Source: Winogradskyella schleiferi
Lineage (GTDB): Bacteria; Bacteroidota; Bacteroidia; Flavobacteriales; Flavobacteriaceae
Assembly: GCF_013394655.1 (NCBI RefSeq)
Contig: NZ_CP053351.1
Location: 930,001-994,000 of the forward strand
Direction of reading: 5' to 3'
Length of the DNA stretch: 64,000 nt
The number at the start of each line of letters is the position of its first letter. Position 1 is the stretch's first letter. Of the stretch, positions 18,427 to 26,858 are shown in pieces. Made by a program: the position numbers and the translations under genes. The notes beneath the pieces are model-generated. The model was not told where the DNA came from and did not search any database. It worked only from the letters and a program-made list of their open reading frames with translations.

Positions 18427-18620
18427 CATAACGTTCAAGGTGAAATTTGCACTTTTACTGCCAAGAACTTTCGTGATAAAACTTTGTGCCTGCTTAGTGT
18501 CTTTTGTGTAATAACTTAGATTAAGGAATAGAACTGAGAGCCAAGAATGCGGAATAATGAGGATATTATAAAAGAACATTGACTTTAGAAAAAAGAAAAA
18601 AGATTAAGGACTATAATTTA

Positions 18621-18669
18621 CTAACAACTAACAACTAACAACTAACAACTAACAACTAACAACTAACAA
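18621..18669 (+). repeat. Perfect heptamer array, CTAACAA x7
   Basis: Seven exact tandem copies of CTAACAA (49 bp) end four bases before the TTG start of the second flippase gene. They therefore occupy its whole ribosome-binding region, and no purine-rich site is present. Confidence 0.9.
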
Positions 18670-18673
18670 CTTA

Positions 18674-19978
18674 TTGAAGCTTCCAAAATTTATTAGCAAT
18701 AATATAGTACTTAAAATTACATCGCTTAACGCTTTGGTAATTGCCGTTCGGTTAGTTGTTTCGGCAATTGTGCAACGATTGTTGGCGGTAATGGTTGGTG
18801 AAGCTGGTATAGCAAGTATTGGGCAAGTACGGAATGTTATGGCAATGCTTACGAGTACGGCAACTCTAGGAACGTTTACTGGAATTGTTAAATATGTCGC
18901 TGAATTTAAAAAAGACCAACCAGAGCTTTCCAAGCTATTTTCTACGGTTACCGTTTTTATTATTCTAGGTTCGTTGTGTTCTGCAGTAGTATTGTTTATT
19001 GGAGCTTCATTTTTTTCCGATTACTTATTTAACTCGTCGGAATACATTTATATTTTTCAACTTTTAGCCGTTATTGTTCCGTTTATTGCCATTGGTCGTG
19101 TGGTCAATGCTGTAGTTAGCGGTTTGTCTGATTATAAACGCTATGCTAAGATTGAATTGATCAGTTACCTTTTGGCAACCGTCGCACTTATTATTGGACT
19201 TTACAGCTCAGAATTGAAAGGTGTGCTTATTGCCATTGCTTTTGCACCAGTTATTCAACTGATTGTTTTGGCTTTTGTATTTGGCAAAATATTGAAAACT
19301 TATGTGCCGTTTAAATCATTAAGTCTTAATCTTATCTATAGGAATAAGTTATTAGCATTTACTTTGATGTCCTTTATTTCCACGTTTCTTTTAAATTATA
19401 TTGAGTTAAATATAAGAACCTTAATCACGGATGAATTGAACATTAATGAAGCTGGATACTGGACAGCGGTAACCTTTATTTCTAAAAATTATATGGTTTT
19501 TGCCACAGGGTTGTTTACCTTATATGTACTGCCAAAATTCGCAAGTATCCATACGAAACGTGAATTTAAGAACGAAGTAGTCAGCATATATAAAACCATT
19601 TTACCCATTTTTGGATTGGGAATGGTTTTGGTTTATGTTTTTAGACATTACATTATTGAACTTATTTATCCGGATTTTACAGGTATGGAACCTTTATTCA
19701 AGTGGCAATTGTTGGGTGATTTTATAAGGTTGGGCGCTTTGGTATTGTCCCATCAATTTTTAGCCAAGCGTATGGTTAAAGGATTTGTGATTACTGAAAT
19801 AATTTCTTTAGCGCTGTTTTTTGTGCTTTCAAAAGTGTTTATTCAATATTACGGTACTGAAGGTATTGTGATTGCCCATTTTGTGAGGTATATCATATAT
19901 TTTGTAATGGTTATATTTATTATTAAAAATTACTTTGATAACCAAAAGGAAAAAAATGATGATGGAGAAAATATGTAA
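18674..19978 (+). CDS. WzxE-like polysaccharide flippase (second of two)
   Basis: This 434-residue, roughly 12-helix protein is a paralogue of the preceding flippase. It shows the same pattern (VVSAIVQRLLAVMVGEAGIASIGQ near the N terminus, FKWQLLGDFIRLGALVLSHQFLAKRM near residue 344). Initiation is at TTG; the in-frame sequence upstream is stopped within the heptamer array, and the next Met is near residue 40. Two tandem Wzx-type genes could serve two different repeat units or one could be a diverged spare copy. It overlaps the start of the PhyH-like gene. Confidence 0.85.
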   Translation: MKLPKFISNNIVLKITSLNALVIAVRLVVSAIVQRLLAVMVGEAGIASIGQVRNVMAMLTSTATLGTFTGIVKYVAEFKKDQPELSKLFSTVTVFIILGSLCSAVVLFIGASFFSDYLFNSSEYIYIFQLLAVIVPFIAIGRVVNAVVSGLSDYKRYAKIELISYLLATVALIIGLYSSELKGVLIAIAFAPVIQLIVLAFVFGKILKTYVPFKSLSLNLIYRNKLLAFTLMSFISTFLLNYIELNIRTLITDELNINEAGYWTAVTFISKNYMVFATGLFTLYVLPKFASIHTKREFKNEVVSIYKTILPIFGLGMVLVYVFRHYIIELIYPDFTGMEPLFKWQLLGDFIRLGALVLSHQFLAKRMVKGFVITEIISLALFFVLSKVFIQYYGTEGIVIAHFVRYIIYFVMVIFIIKNYFDNQKEKNDDGENM

Positions 19979-20795
19979 ATTATATATTGATAATAAACCC
20001 TTTGAATTTAAGGTTGAAGGTGATTTTTTTTGGGGAAAACCAGAATTGCTTTATCCTGAAAAGGATAATGTATTATCTAAAATGCCATGGGAGAATCAAG
20101 GTTATAGTATTGTTGAAGCATTTGAGAAAGATGATTTTTTAAAACTTCAAAATTCTGTAAAAAAAATAATTATTGACGCTTTAACGGCTAATAAAATAGT
20201 TGTTGATGATGAAAAATTTGATTTAAAGAATTATCATAAATATGTAACCACTAATGCGCTTCATAATCAAGTGATAGATATAACCCGTAATCTTGAAACT
20301 TCTGATTTTGATTTTGATATCGACCAATTGGCTAAACGGTTTGGAGATATTTTGGGCTACAAGTTGACTTCCTATGTAGAAGAGCTAAAAAAATCACATA
20401 TACAAATACGAATTAGCAGACCAAATTCTTTAGATATAAATCCGCCGCACAGAGATGGTTATTTGAGTTATTGGGAAGATATTATAAATGTTTGGTTACC
20501 CATTGCAGGCTGTAACGAAAAATCATCTTTACCAGTGATGCCAGAAAGTCATTTGATTCCTGAAAATGAAATTTTAAGAACCGAAAGTAAGGGTGCGAAA
20601 ATTAACGGCAATATTTATTATGTGCCCTGTATATTGGAAACAAAATCAGGCGTGATCAATATGAAAAGACCTAACCCTAAAGAACGTGAAGCATTAGTGT
20701 TTTCTCCATTTCTAATACATGGTGCTGCCGTAAATGAAAATGTTGATATAACACGGGTTTCCTTAGAACTACGCTTTCCGAAGCAAAATAATTAA
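19956..20795 (+). CDS. PhyH-like Fe(II)/2-oxoglutarate dioxygenase
   Basis: This protein of about 279 residues has the phytanoyl-CoA dioxygenase-type iron triad. There is an H-x-D motif in NPPHRDGYLSYWED (near residue 160), a distal His in FSPFLIHGAAVNEN (near residue 251), and a following Arg (TRVSLELRF) to bind 2-oxoglutarate. Three Met codons in a row follow an A/G-rich site; the first (19956) is taken. It overlaps the flippase gene by 23 bp. In a glycan cluster such enzymes may hydroxylate a sugar, lipid or amino-acid decoration, but that is inference. Confidence 0.72.
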   Translation: MMMEKICKLYIDNKPFEFKVEGDFFWGKPELLYPEKDNVLSKMPWENQGYSIVEAFEKDDFLKLQNSVKKIIIDALTANKIVVDDEKFDLKNYHKYVTTNALHNQVIDITRNLETSDFDFDIDQLAKRFGDILGYKLTSYVEELKKSHIQIRISRPNSLDINPPHRDGYLSYWEDIINVWLPIAGCNEKSSLPVMPESHLIPENEILRTESKGAKINGNIYYVPCILETKSGVINMKRPNPKEREALVFSPFLIHGAAVNENVDITRVSLELRFPKQNN

Positions 20796-21925
20796 GCCCA
20801 TTTTTTCAGGAATAATTTGGCATTGGTTATATGATTATGATGCGTTTCAACAAACTGTCGTGCATTCTTTGATATTTCAATAATTTTTTCCGGATTTTCA
20901 ATGAGCCATTCTAATTCAGAGGCTATTTGCTTTGCATTTGGAAGTGCATTAATGGCAACAGTATCTTCTTCCAATTGGTAATAATCTAGCCATTCTTGTT
21001 CTGCGCCAGTAAATACCACTTTGCCTTTTGCCATTGCTTCTAAAGCATTATAACCTTGATCGTAGGCATAAACTTGATCAAGTAGAATATGTGCAGTATC
21101 AAATGTGGTGATATAATCTTTATAAGGTAAATTTTCGACTTGGATTATAGTGATTTTATTTTCATATTTAGTTTTAATGAGGTCTAGAGCAGCTTCAAAA
21201 ATGTCATTTCCTTTTTTGTAGTAATTACTTCTGTTGATGCCGTGAAATATAATTATCTTATCTTTTATTACAGGTTCCATATAAGTAATGCTATCCACAT
21301 TGATAACGTGAGGAATCATACCTAAATGTTTTTTATGGCCTGTTAGTGGTAGATAATAATCGAGATCAGAAGAGATGACCCCAACACTATTATCGTAAAT
21401 ATGATGGTGCAATTTCACAAATCCTGGTGTCAAATATTTTAGTCCCAACGAGAAATCTGCAGGTTTCACACGTCCCTCAAAATAGGGCGTAAGTATAGAG
21501 TACCTGAATTTTTTTTCCATTGCAAATTTTACACTAGGGTAATCCGTACCACAGGATAACAGAAAAATTTTGGAATTCCAGCGACTTAGTAAATCAAAGA
21601 TTTTCTTTTCATCTTCAGGTAAACAGAGAAAAGAAGATTCATTTATAAATTGGACAACATCATAGCTGCTAAGTTGCTTTTTATTTTTTAGCAATTGCTT
21701 TTTTACCTGAAGAAAATGCAAATCAACATTAAATAATTTTATTAATAGAGATCTAACTTTTTTTAATAATCCTAATCGAAATTTTTGGGATATCTCAATA
21801 TCAACATTAATTTTTTTAAACCCATCGTCCAGACCGACAACAACAGCGTCATGTCCTAAACTCAACAGCCCTTCTTTTAAATAGCGATGTGACCTATTAT
21901 ATTCACCGACTAACAAAACCTTCAT
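20792..21925 (-). CDS. GT-B fold glycosyltransferase
   Basis: This 377-residue protein begins with MKVLLVGEYNRSHRYLKEGLLSLGH, a GT-B N-terminal Rossmann start. Its C-terminal donor-binding region has IIFHGINRSNYYKKGNDIFEAAL and HILLDQVYAYDQGYNALEAMAKGKVVFTG (both in parts). The E in the ALEAMAKG block is the usual UDP-sugar-contacting Glu of GT4-like enzymes. It reads against the PhyH-like gene with a 4-bp overlap of the two 3' ends. Donor and acceptor are unknown. Confidence 0.78.
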   Translation of the reverse strand: MKVLLVGEYNRSHRYLKEGLLSLGHDAVVVGLDDGFKKINVDIEISQKFRLGLLKKVRSLLIKLFNVDLHFLQVKKQLLKNKKQLSSYDVVQFINESSFLCLPEDEKKIFDLLSRWNSKIFLLSCGTDYPSVKFAMEKKFRYSILTPYFEGRVKPADFSLGLKYLTPGFVKLHHHIYDNSVGVISSDLDYYLPLTGHKKHLGMIPHVINVDSITYMEPVIKDKIIIFHGINRSNYYKKGNDIFEAALDLIKTKYENKITIIQVENLPYKDYITTFDTAHILLDQVYAYDQGYNALEAMAKGKVVFTGAEQEWLDYYQLEEDTVAINALPNAKQIASELEWLIENPEKIIEISKNARQFVETHHNHITNAKLFLKKWA

Positions 21926-22050
21926 GCGTTTATGGTATTGATTTTAATAATGTATTTGAAGCATTTGATTAACCTTATATTTGAGTGGACATTGTTCAAA
22001 TATGTATGTTTCATATATATCCTTACATTTGTTCTCAAAGATACTAGTTA

Positions 22051-23133
22051 ATGCTAAAAGGCAATAATAAAAAGATTTGTATTGTTACATTGTCTCTGGC
22101 AGATGGAGGTGCCGAACGTTGCGCTGGCCTATTATCTCAAATTCTTTATGATGTTGGTTATGATGTTCATGTGGTTAGCGTGCTCAATGCGATTGAATTT
22201 CCTTACAAGGGAGAAATGCTCAATTTAGGAGAGCTAAAAGATGAAAATGATTCTATCTTCGGAAGACTGAATCGATTAAGGGTTTTTAAAGCCTATTTAA
22301 AAGAACACGATTTTGATTATGTCATTGATAACAGAGTACGTATTGGTTTTTTAAAGGAATTGATTATATCCAAATTCATCTATAATCCTAAAAGAACTAT
22401 TTATTGTGTACATAGTTATAAAATTGATCATTATATCCATCCAAATAAGTTTTTAGGAAAATTACTGTATACCAATGCTTATAAAATTGTTGGCGTTTCT
22501 AAAGCAATTGCTAAAAAGATTCATTCAGTTTATAAATTAAAAAATGTATTATCAATTTATAATTCTATTAAATTTGAAGACGATGTTAAAGAACTAAAGG
22601 ATAAGGGAAATTATATTCTGTTTTTTGGACGCTTAGAGGATGATGTAAAAAATGTTTCGTTATTGCTAGAAGGATATTCAAAATCAAAATTACCGAGTCA
22701 AAATATTAAACTTAAAATTTTAGGTAATGGCGAAGACTTAGATAAACTAAAAAAGAAGTCTGAAGTTTTAGGATTAAGCACTAAAGTAGAATTTGTATCT
22801 TACAATCCAGATCCATCTTCAATCGTTAAGTCAGCATTATTTACAGTGTTAACCAGTAGGTACGAAGGATTTCCTAGGTCAATTATAGAATCTTTGGCGC
22901 TCGGTACACCAGTGATTTCCGTAGATTGTAAATCTGGACCTAATGAGATTATTGAAAACAATCATAATGGCTTATTGATAGAAAATTACAATTTAGACGC
23001 ATTGGCAACTGCTATGAACCGACTTGTTACGGATAAAGAATTATACTTACATTGTAAACAGAACTCTCAATCTAGTGTGGCACATTTTTCCGAGGAAAAT
23101 ATTGCAAAACAATGGCAATCTATATTAAGGTAA
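22051..23133 (+). CDS. GT4-family glycosyltransferase
   Basis: This 360-residue GT-B enzyme has an N-terminal CIVTLSLADGGAERCAGLLSQIL (GGAER is the GT4 hallmark), a donor domain with ILFFGRLEDDVKNVSLLLEGY, and the closing SRYEGFPRSIIESLALGTPVISV, with the EX7E-type acidic pair around residue 271. It lies 9 bp upstream of the FdtA homologue. Such enzymes add a sugar to the growing lipid-linked repeat unit in the cytoplasm. Confidence 0.88.
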   Translation: MLKGNNKKICIVTLSLADGGAERCAGLLSQILYDVGYDVHVVSVLNAIEFPYKGEMLNLGELKDENDSIFGRLNRLRVFKAYLKEHDFDYVIDNRVRIGFLKELIISKFIYNPKRTIYCVHSYKIDHYIHPNKFLGKLLYTNAYKIVGVSKAIAKKIHSVYKLKNVLSIYNSIKFEDDVKELKDKGNYILFFGRLEDDVKNVSLLLEGYSKSKLPSQNIKLKILGNGEDLDKLKKKSEVLGLSTKVEFVSYNPDPSSIVKSALFTVLTSRYEGFPRSIIESLALGTPVISVDCKSGPNEIIENNHNGLLIENYNLDALATAMNRLVTDKELYLHCKQNSQSSVAHFSEENIAKQWQSILR

Positions 23134-23142
23134 AATAGAAAT

Positions 23143-23544
23143 ATGAATACTATAGACAACGTTAGAATATTAGAAATCCCTAAAGTACATGACGAACGCG
23201 GATTTTTAGCAGTAATAGAAAAAGACACCATTCCGTTTTCCATTCAACGCGTTTATTATTTATATGATGTGCCTAGCGATAGTTATAGAGGAGGTCATGC
23301 TCACAAAGAGCAACAATCGGTAATCATTGCTTTGAGTGGTAGTTTTGAGGTTACACTAGACGATGGCAAAACCAAAAAACGAATAATGCTCAACAAACCC
23401 AATCAAGGATTGTATTTGCCTACAGGCATTTGGAGGGAAATAGATGATTTTTCTTCAGGTTCTGTATGTTTGGTTTTGGCTTCAACAGAATATGATGAGT
23501 CTGAGTATATCCGTGATTATGAGGGTTTTATCAATCAGCTGTGA
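23143..23544 (+). CDS. fdtA: FdtA/QdtA-type dTDP-4-keto-6-deoxyglucose 3,4-ketoisomerase
   Basis: This 133-residue cupin of the WxcM-like/FdtA family shows DERGFLAVIEKDTIPFSIQRVYYLYDV, the metal-free sugar-site motif RGGHAHKEQQ (about residues 48-57), SGSFEVTLDDGK, and the family end YDESEYIRDYEGF. FdtA and QdtA isomerise dTDP-4-keto-6-deoxyglucose to the 3-keto sugar, which a DegT-type aminotransferase (as at 15819) turns into dTDP-Fuc3N or dTDP-Qui3N. The sequence cannot decide between the two epimers. RmlA and RmlB, needed upstream in the pathway, are not in the window. Its 3' end overlaps that of a minus-strand GT2 by 10 bp. Confidence 0.85.
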   Translation: MNTIDNVRILEIPKVHDERGFLAVIEKDTIPFSIQRVYYLYDVPSDSYRGGHAHKEQQSVIIALSGSFEVTLDDGKTKKRIMLNKPNQGLYLPTGIWREIDDFSSGSVCLVLASTEYDESEYIRDYEGFINQL

Positions 23545-24455
23545 GGGTAATCCATCCGCACTCCTTTAAATGATTGTATTTTAAGGAATAATATTAAGAG
23601 CCATTTAGGAGTATTTATCAATAATCTTTGTCTTTGGCTAATGTTAGACGTATTTAAATGCGATGTAAAATACAAGAAATTCTCTTTGTCATCTTGTAGT
23701 TTACTAAGGATAGCCATGGCATACCGATTTCTGTCCAAGAACTTTTTTAAAAATGGATTTTCTTTTTCTTGGTCAAAATACTTATCAAACTTTGGTTTTT
23801 TATTCAAATCAAAAGATGTACTGGATAAACTGGAAACATCATAATTATAAGTTGCTAATCGCTTATTTATATAAAGAATGTCAAAATGTAAACCAAATCT
23901 AATCCATAGATCAGTATCTTCACCGCTGATTAGCGAGGTGTCAAAAAGACCGGTTTTTACTAAAATAGATTCGTGAAAAACGACACTCGAACTTGTAATA
24001 AGTGTATATTTCTTACTCGCTTTAAAATAATTATGTTTACTATAAAGTTCTGTGGGATTAAAGCTGTATTCAACAGCAACAACTTTATCATTATATTTCT
24101 GTGATACACCTGCTGTAAAAATTTTAATTTCTGGAAATTTGCATATAGCATCATACATATGTTGCAAATATGAGGTGTCCCAAGTGTCATCACCATCTAA
24201 AAGCGCTATATAATTTGATGATGCTTCTTTCATTCCCGTGTTCCTGGCTTGTGATGCACCTTTGTTTTGAGTGGTAATGAGCCTAATCCGTTGGTCTTCA
24301 ATTGATTTGATTACCGCTTCACTTTTATCAGTAGAGCCATCATTAACAATTAGTATTTCAAAATCTGAGAACGTCTGATTTAAAACACTTTCAATAGTAT
24401 GCTTAATGTACTTTTCTTTATTATAAACGGAAATGATTACAGAGAAAAAAGCCAT
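23535..24455 (-). CDS. Family 2 glycosyltransferase
   Basis: This protein of about 306 residues opens with FFSVIISVYNKEKYIKHTIESVLNQTF, then ILIVNDGSTDKSE, and has the DxD site in ALLDGDDTWD (near residue 93). An acceptor-side ISGEDTDLWIRFGL lies near residue 181. It is a soluble GT2 of the WbbD/EpsE kind. The ATG used overlaps the stop codon of the preceding gene by one base (TAATG), which favours it over an upstream in-frame start and indicates coupling of the two GT2 genes. Confidence 0.85.
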   Translation of the reverse strand: MAFFSVIISVYNKEKYIKHTIESVLNQTFSDFEILIVNDGSTDKSEAVIKSIEDQRIRLITTQNKGASQARNTGMKEASSNYIALLDGDDTWDTSYLQHMYDAICKFPEIKIFTAGVSQKYNDKVVAVEYSFNPTELYSKHNYFKASKKYTLITSSSVVFHESILVKTGLFDTSLISGEDTDLWIRFGLHFDILYINKRLATYNYDVSSLSSTSFDLNKKPKFDKYFDQEKENPFLKKFLDRNRYAMAILSKLQDDKENFLYFTSHLNTSNISQRQRLLINTPKWLLILFLKIQSFKGVRMDYPHS

Positions 24456-25351
24456 TATTTTTTTGAGTTTAAATAACAATAATACGTTAATCGGTAGAAA
24501 TCAAAAATCTTGAGTGATGGTTTTTTTCCTAATAAATTTTTTCTAAAGGCACCTTGATATTTGATATAAAAAGTGGAAAGCACTTTCGAAATGCCTTTAT
24601 TTTCAATATTAGCATACATTTTTGTGATACGCGTATAGTTAGTTGGTAGTAAATCTTGCTTCACAAATAAATCTATGGCCGCTACGGAATCTAAAGATTT
24701 TTGTAAAAATGTTTCACTGCTTTCAATTCCTAGATGATAAACAGGATTCTCAATATGTTCAATCTCAATATTGCGCTCTTTTAAATTATAGGAAAATAAA
24801 GTATCCTCGTGTCTCAAGTTAGGAATGTCTTCATTAAAACTTACCTTGTTAAAAACGCTTTTATGTATTAGGAAGCTTAAGGTTAAAAAACTCAAATATT
24901 TGTTTTTATTACGTTGTTTATATGCTAGTGCCTCTCTTTCTTTTCCATAAATCCATCGCAATAAATGGCTATCGTTAACGCGGTTTTCAGGATACAATAT
25001 ACCTCCATATATAATCTCCGATTTTTTTGAAATAGAGTTAAGGTATAAGTCAATAAAATTTTTATGCTTTGGCATGACATCGGCATCTAAAAAAAGACAC
25101 CAATCGTATTTGGCACTTTGAGCCAACTTGTTTCTTATGGCACTACGTCCAATGTTTTTAGGAAGAATAGTATACTTACAAAAAGGAAGTGCGTTTATAT
25201 TTTTATTGTTTTCCTGAATTGATAGATTACTGGAACAGTCGTCTAAACACAATATTTCAAAAGGTTTTGTTGTTTTAGATAGCTGACTGTGTATTTCAGA
25301 AACAAGCTCTAAAATATTATAATTGTAAACAGGGATTAATATAGAAATCAT
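24455..25351 (-). CDS. Family 2 glycosyltransferase
   Basis: This protein of about 298 residues has ISILIPVYNYNILELV, LCLDDCSS and LFLDADVMPKHKNF (the DxD site, near residue 88), and ends with RHEDTLFSYNLKERNIEIEH. The ATG at 25351 is preferred to a TTG four codons upstream. It lies directly upstream of and coupled to another GT2 on the same strand. Probable role: successive sugar additions to one repeat unit. Confidence 0.83.
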   Translation of the reverse strand: MISILIPVYNYNILELVSEIHSQLSKTTKPFEILCLDDCSSNLSIQENNKNINALPFCKYTILPKNIGRSAIRNKLAQSAKYDWCLFLDADVMPKHKNFIDLYLNSISKKSEIIYGGILYPENRVNDSHLLRWIYGKEREALAYKQRNKNKYLSFLTLSFLIHKSVFNKVSFNEDIPNLRHEDTLFSYNLKERNIEIEHIENPVYHLGIESSETFLQKSLDSVAAIDLFVKQDLLPTNYTRITKMYANIENKGISKVLSTFYIKYQGAFRKNLLGKKPSLKIFDFYRLTYYCYLNSKK

Positions 25352-25399
25352 AACTATTTGCAAGGTTTTAACTTGAAATACATCAGTTGGATACCAAAC

Positions 25400-26131
25400 T
25401 TATTTTTTACCAATTAATATAGTTTCAGGTTTCAATCCAAAGGTTTCAGAACTATTATTTTCAAAGGTCATAATTTCAACTCTAAAACCAACAGATTCTA
25501 ACCGATTTTGTAAACCCTTGATTGAATAAATTCTAACATGGTCTTCTTGTCCAAAAGCTGTTTTTCGAGCGTCTTCGGATGTAATGCTTGTGTCTTCATA
25601 AATATTTCCATTCTTAAATGGTGTTTGTATATAACAGATTCCATTGGGTTTAAGAACGCGATACAATTCTGACATTGCCTTAAGGTCTTCATTAATATGT
25701 TCTAACACATGATAACAAATAACGAGATCAAAAAAATTGGATTCACTGTCAATTGCCGTAATATCGTAACTATAATCAGCAATAAATTCGTTTTCATAGT
25801 CTGAACTATAATAGCTGATATCTTCAATCTTCCTTAATCTTTCTGAAAGCGAACGTGGAGGCGAAAAATGCAAAATAGTGCCTTTGAGTATATTAGCTTC
25901 ATTTAGTAATTTGTATAGTCTACGCGTGCGACTCCTACTGCCACAGTTTGGACATAATAAATCGTGATCATCGAGATTTACAAAACGATTTAGATTGAAA
26001 TGGCAAATATTGCATTGATACTTATCGCCTTTATATCTTAAGCTAACGAGTTTTCTGAAAAAGAACTCATTTTTCTGTAATAGTTGTTTTGGAACAATTA
26101 GTTTAGCTATTCTTTTTAAACTAGTATACAT
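25400..26131 (-). CDS. Methyltransferase with N-terminal zinc-ribbon-like module
   Basis: The protein has 243 residues. Residues about 36-66 carry two CxxC pairs (CNICHFNLNRFV and LLCPNCGSRSRTRR), a likely zinc ribbon. A class I SAM methyltransferase follows, with an unusual first motif (ILHFSPPRSLSERLRKI) and a Methyltransf_11-like FDLVICYHVLEHINEDLKAMSELYRVLKPNG. Motif I is degenerate compared with GxGxG, so activity is not certain. Proteins of this shape occur in cell-surface clusters. It heads the minus-strand group with the two GT2 genes. Confidence 0.75.
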   Translation of the reverse strand: MYTSLKRIAKLIVPKQLLQKNEFFFRKLVSLRYKGDKYQCNICHFNLNRFVNLDDHDLLCPNCGSRSRTRRLYKLLNEANILKGTILHFSPPRSLSERLRKIEDISYYSSDYENEFIADYSYDITAIDSESNFFDLVICYHVLEHINEDLKAMSELYRVLKPNGICYIQTPFKNGNIYEDTSITSEDARKTAFGQEDHVRIYSIKGLQNRLESVGFRVEIMTFENNSSETFGLKPETILIGKK

Positions 26132-26158
26132 TGAAAAAGTTTAGACGAGTTCATTAAG

Positions 26159-26842
26159 TTAACTCTTACGTTGCACAACTTCAAAAACCTTGTTTTCGTC
26201 GCACTTCAAGGTTTTACTTGGGTATTTTAAAAGCAAAGCATAGTCATGGGTTGCCATTAAAATAGTATTACCGTTTTTATTAATGTCTTGCAAAACTTCC
26301 ATAACCTCTATACTAGTTTGTGGATCTAAGTTTCCTGTTGGTTCATCGGCTAAGATAAGTTCAGGGTCATTCAATAATGCACGAGCAATGGCAATACGCT
26401 GTTGCTCTCCACCAGAAAGTTCATGTGGATATTTAAAACCTTTAGTTTTCATGGCTACTTTATCTAAAACAGAATCAATACGATCTTTAATTCTATCCTT
26501 TTCTTTCCAGCCAGTGGCTTTTAACACAAATTCTAAATTACCAATAATAGTGCGATCTGGCAATAACTTGAAATCTTGAAAAACAATACCCAATTTTCGT
26601 CTTAAAAACGGAATATCATTTTCCTTCATGGTTTTTAGATTAAAATCAACCACAGAACCTTCACCTTCGGTCAATTGTAAATCACCATAAAGCGTTTTCA
26701 TAAAACTACTTTTGCCGCTTCCCGTTTTTCCTATGAGATAAACAAAATCACCTTTTTGCATTTCTACGTTTACCTTAGATAGTACCATACTGTCTCCTTG
26801 GTAGATAGTTGCATCTTTTAGTTTTAAAATTGAGTCTGACAT
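26159..26842 (-). CDS. ftsE: Cell-division ABC transporter ATPase FtsE
   Basis: This 227-residue ABC ATPase has Walker A GKTGSGKSS (near residue 38), a Q-loop at VFQDFKLLPDRT, signature LSGGEQQRIAIARAL, Walker B LILADEPTGNLD, and H-loop ATHDY. The VFQDFKLL/RTI stretch and the length are typical of FtsE. With the membrane protein FtsX it controls septal peptidoglycan hydrolysis at the divisome. No ftsX is adjacent: neighbours are two methyltransferase genes. Scattering of ftsE and ftsX is common in Bacteroidota. A LolD-type role is the less likely alternative. Confidence 0.88.
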   Translation of the reverse strand: MSDSILKLKDATIYQGDSMVLSKVNVEMQKGDFVYLIGKTGSGKSSFMKTLYGDLQLTEGEGSVVDFNLKTMKENDIPFLRRKLGIVFQDFKLLPDRTIIGNLEFVLKATGWKEKDRIKDRIDSVLDKVAMKTKGFKYPHELSGGEQQRIAIARALLNDPELILADEPTGNLDPQTSIEVMEVLQDINKNGNTILMATHDYALLLKYPSKTLKCDENKVFEVVQRKS

Positions 26843-26858
26843 ATATTAAATAGAAAAT

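Larger units (their letters stand above)
18360..18673. other. Repeat-filled spacer between the two flippase genes
   Basis: This is 314 bp without a convincing gene. It begins with degenerate AGTANNA heptamers and ends with seven exact CTAACAA heptamers that run up to the start codon of the second flippase. The middle (18427-18620) shows nothing recognisable. A minus-strand open frame across it reads into the repeats and looks spurious. Confidence 0.6.

Noticed and set aside
18307..18579. 90-codon minus-strand frame across the flippase spacer
   Set aside because: It runs from the flippase gene into the heptamer repeats, with a repetitive Tyr/Leu translation and no homology pattern.
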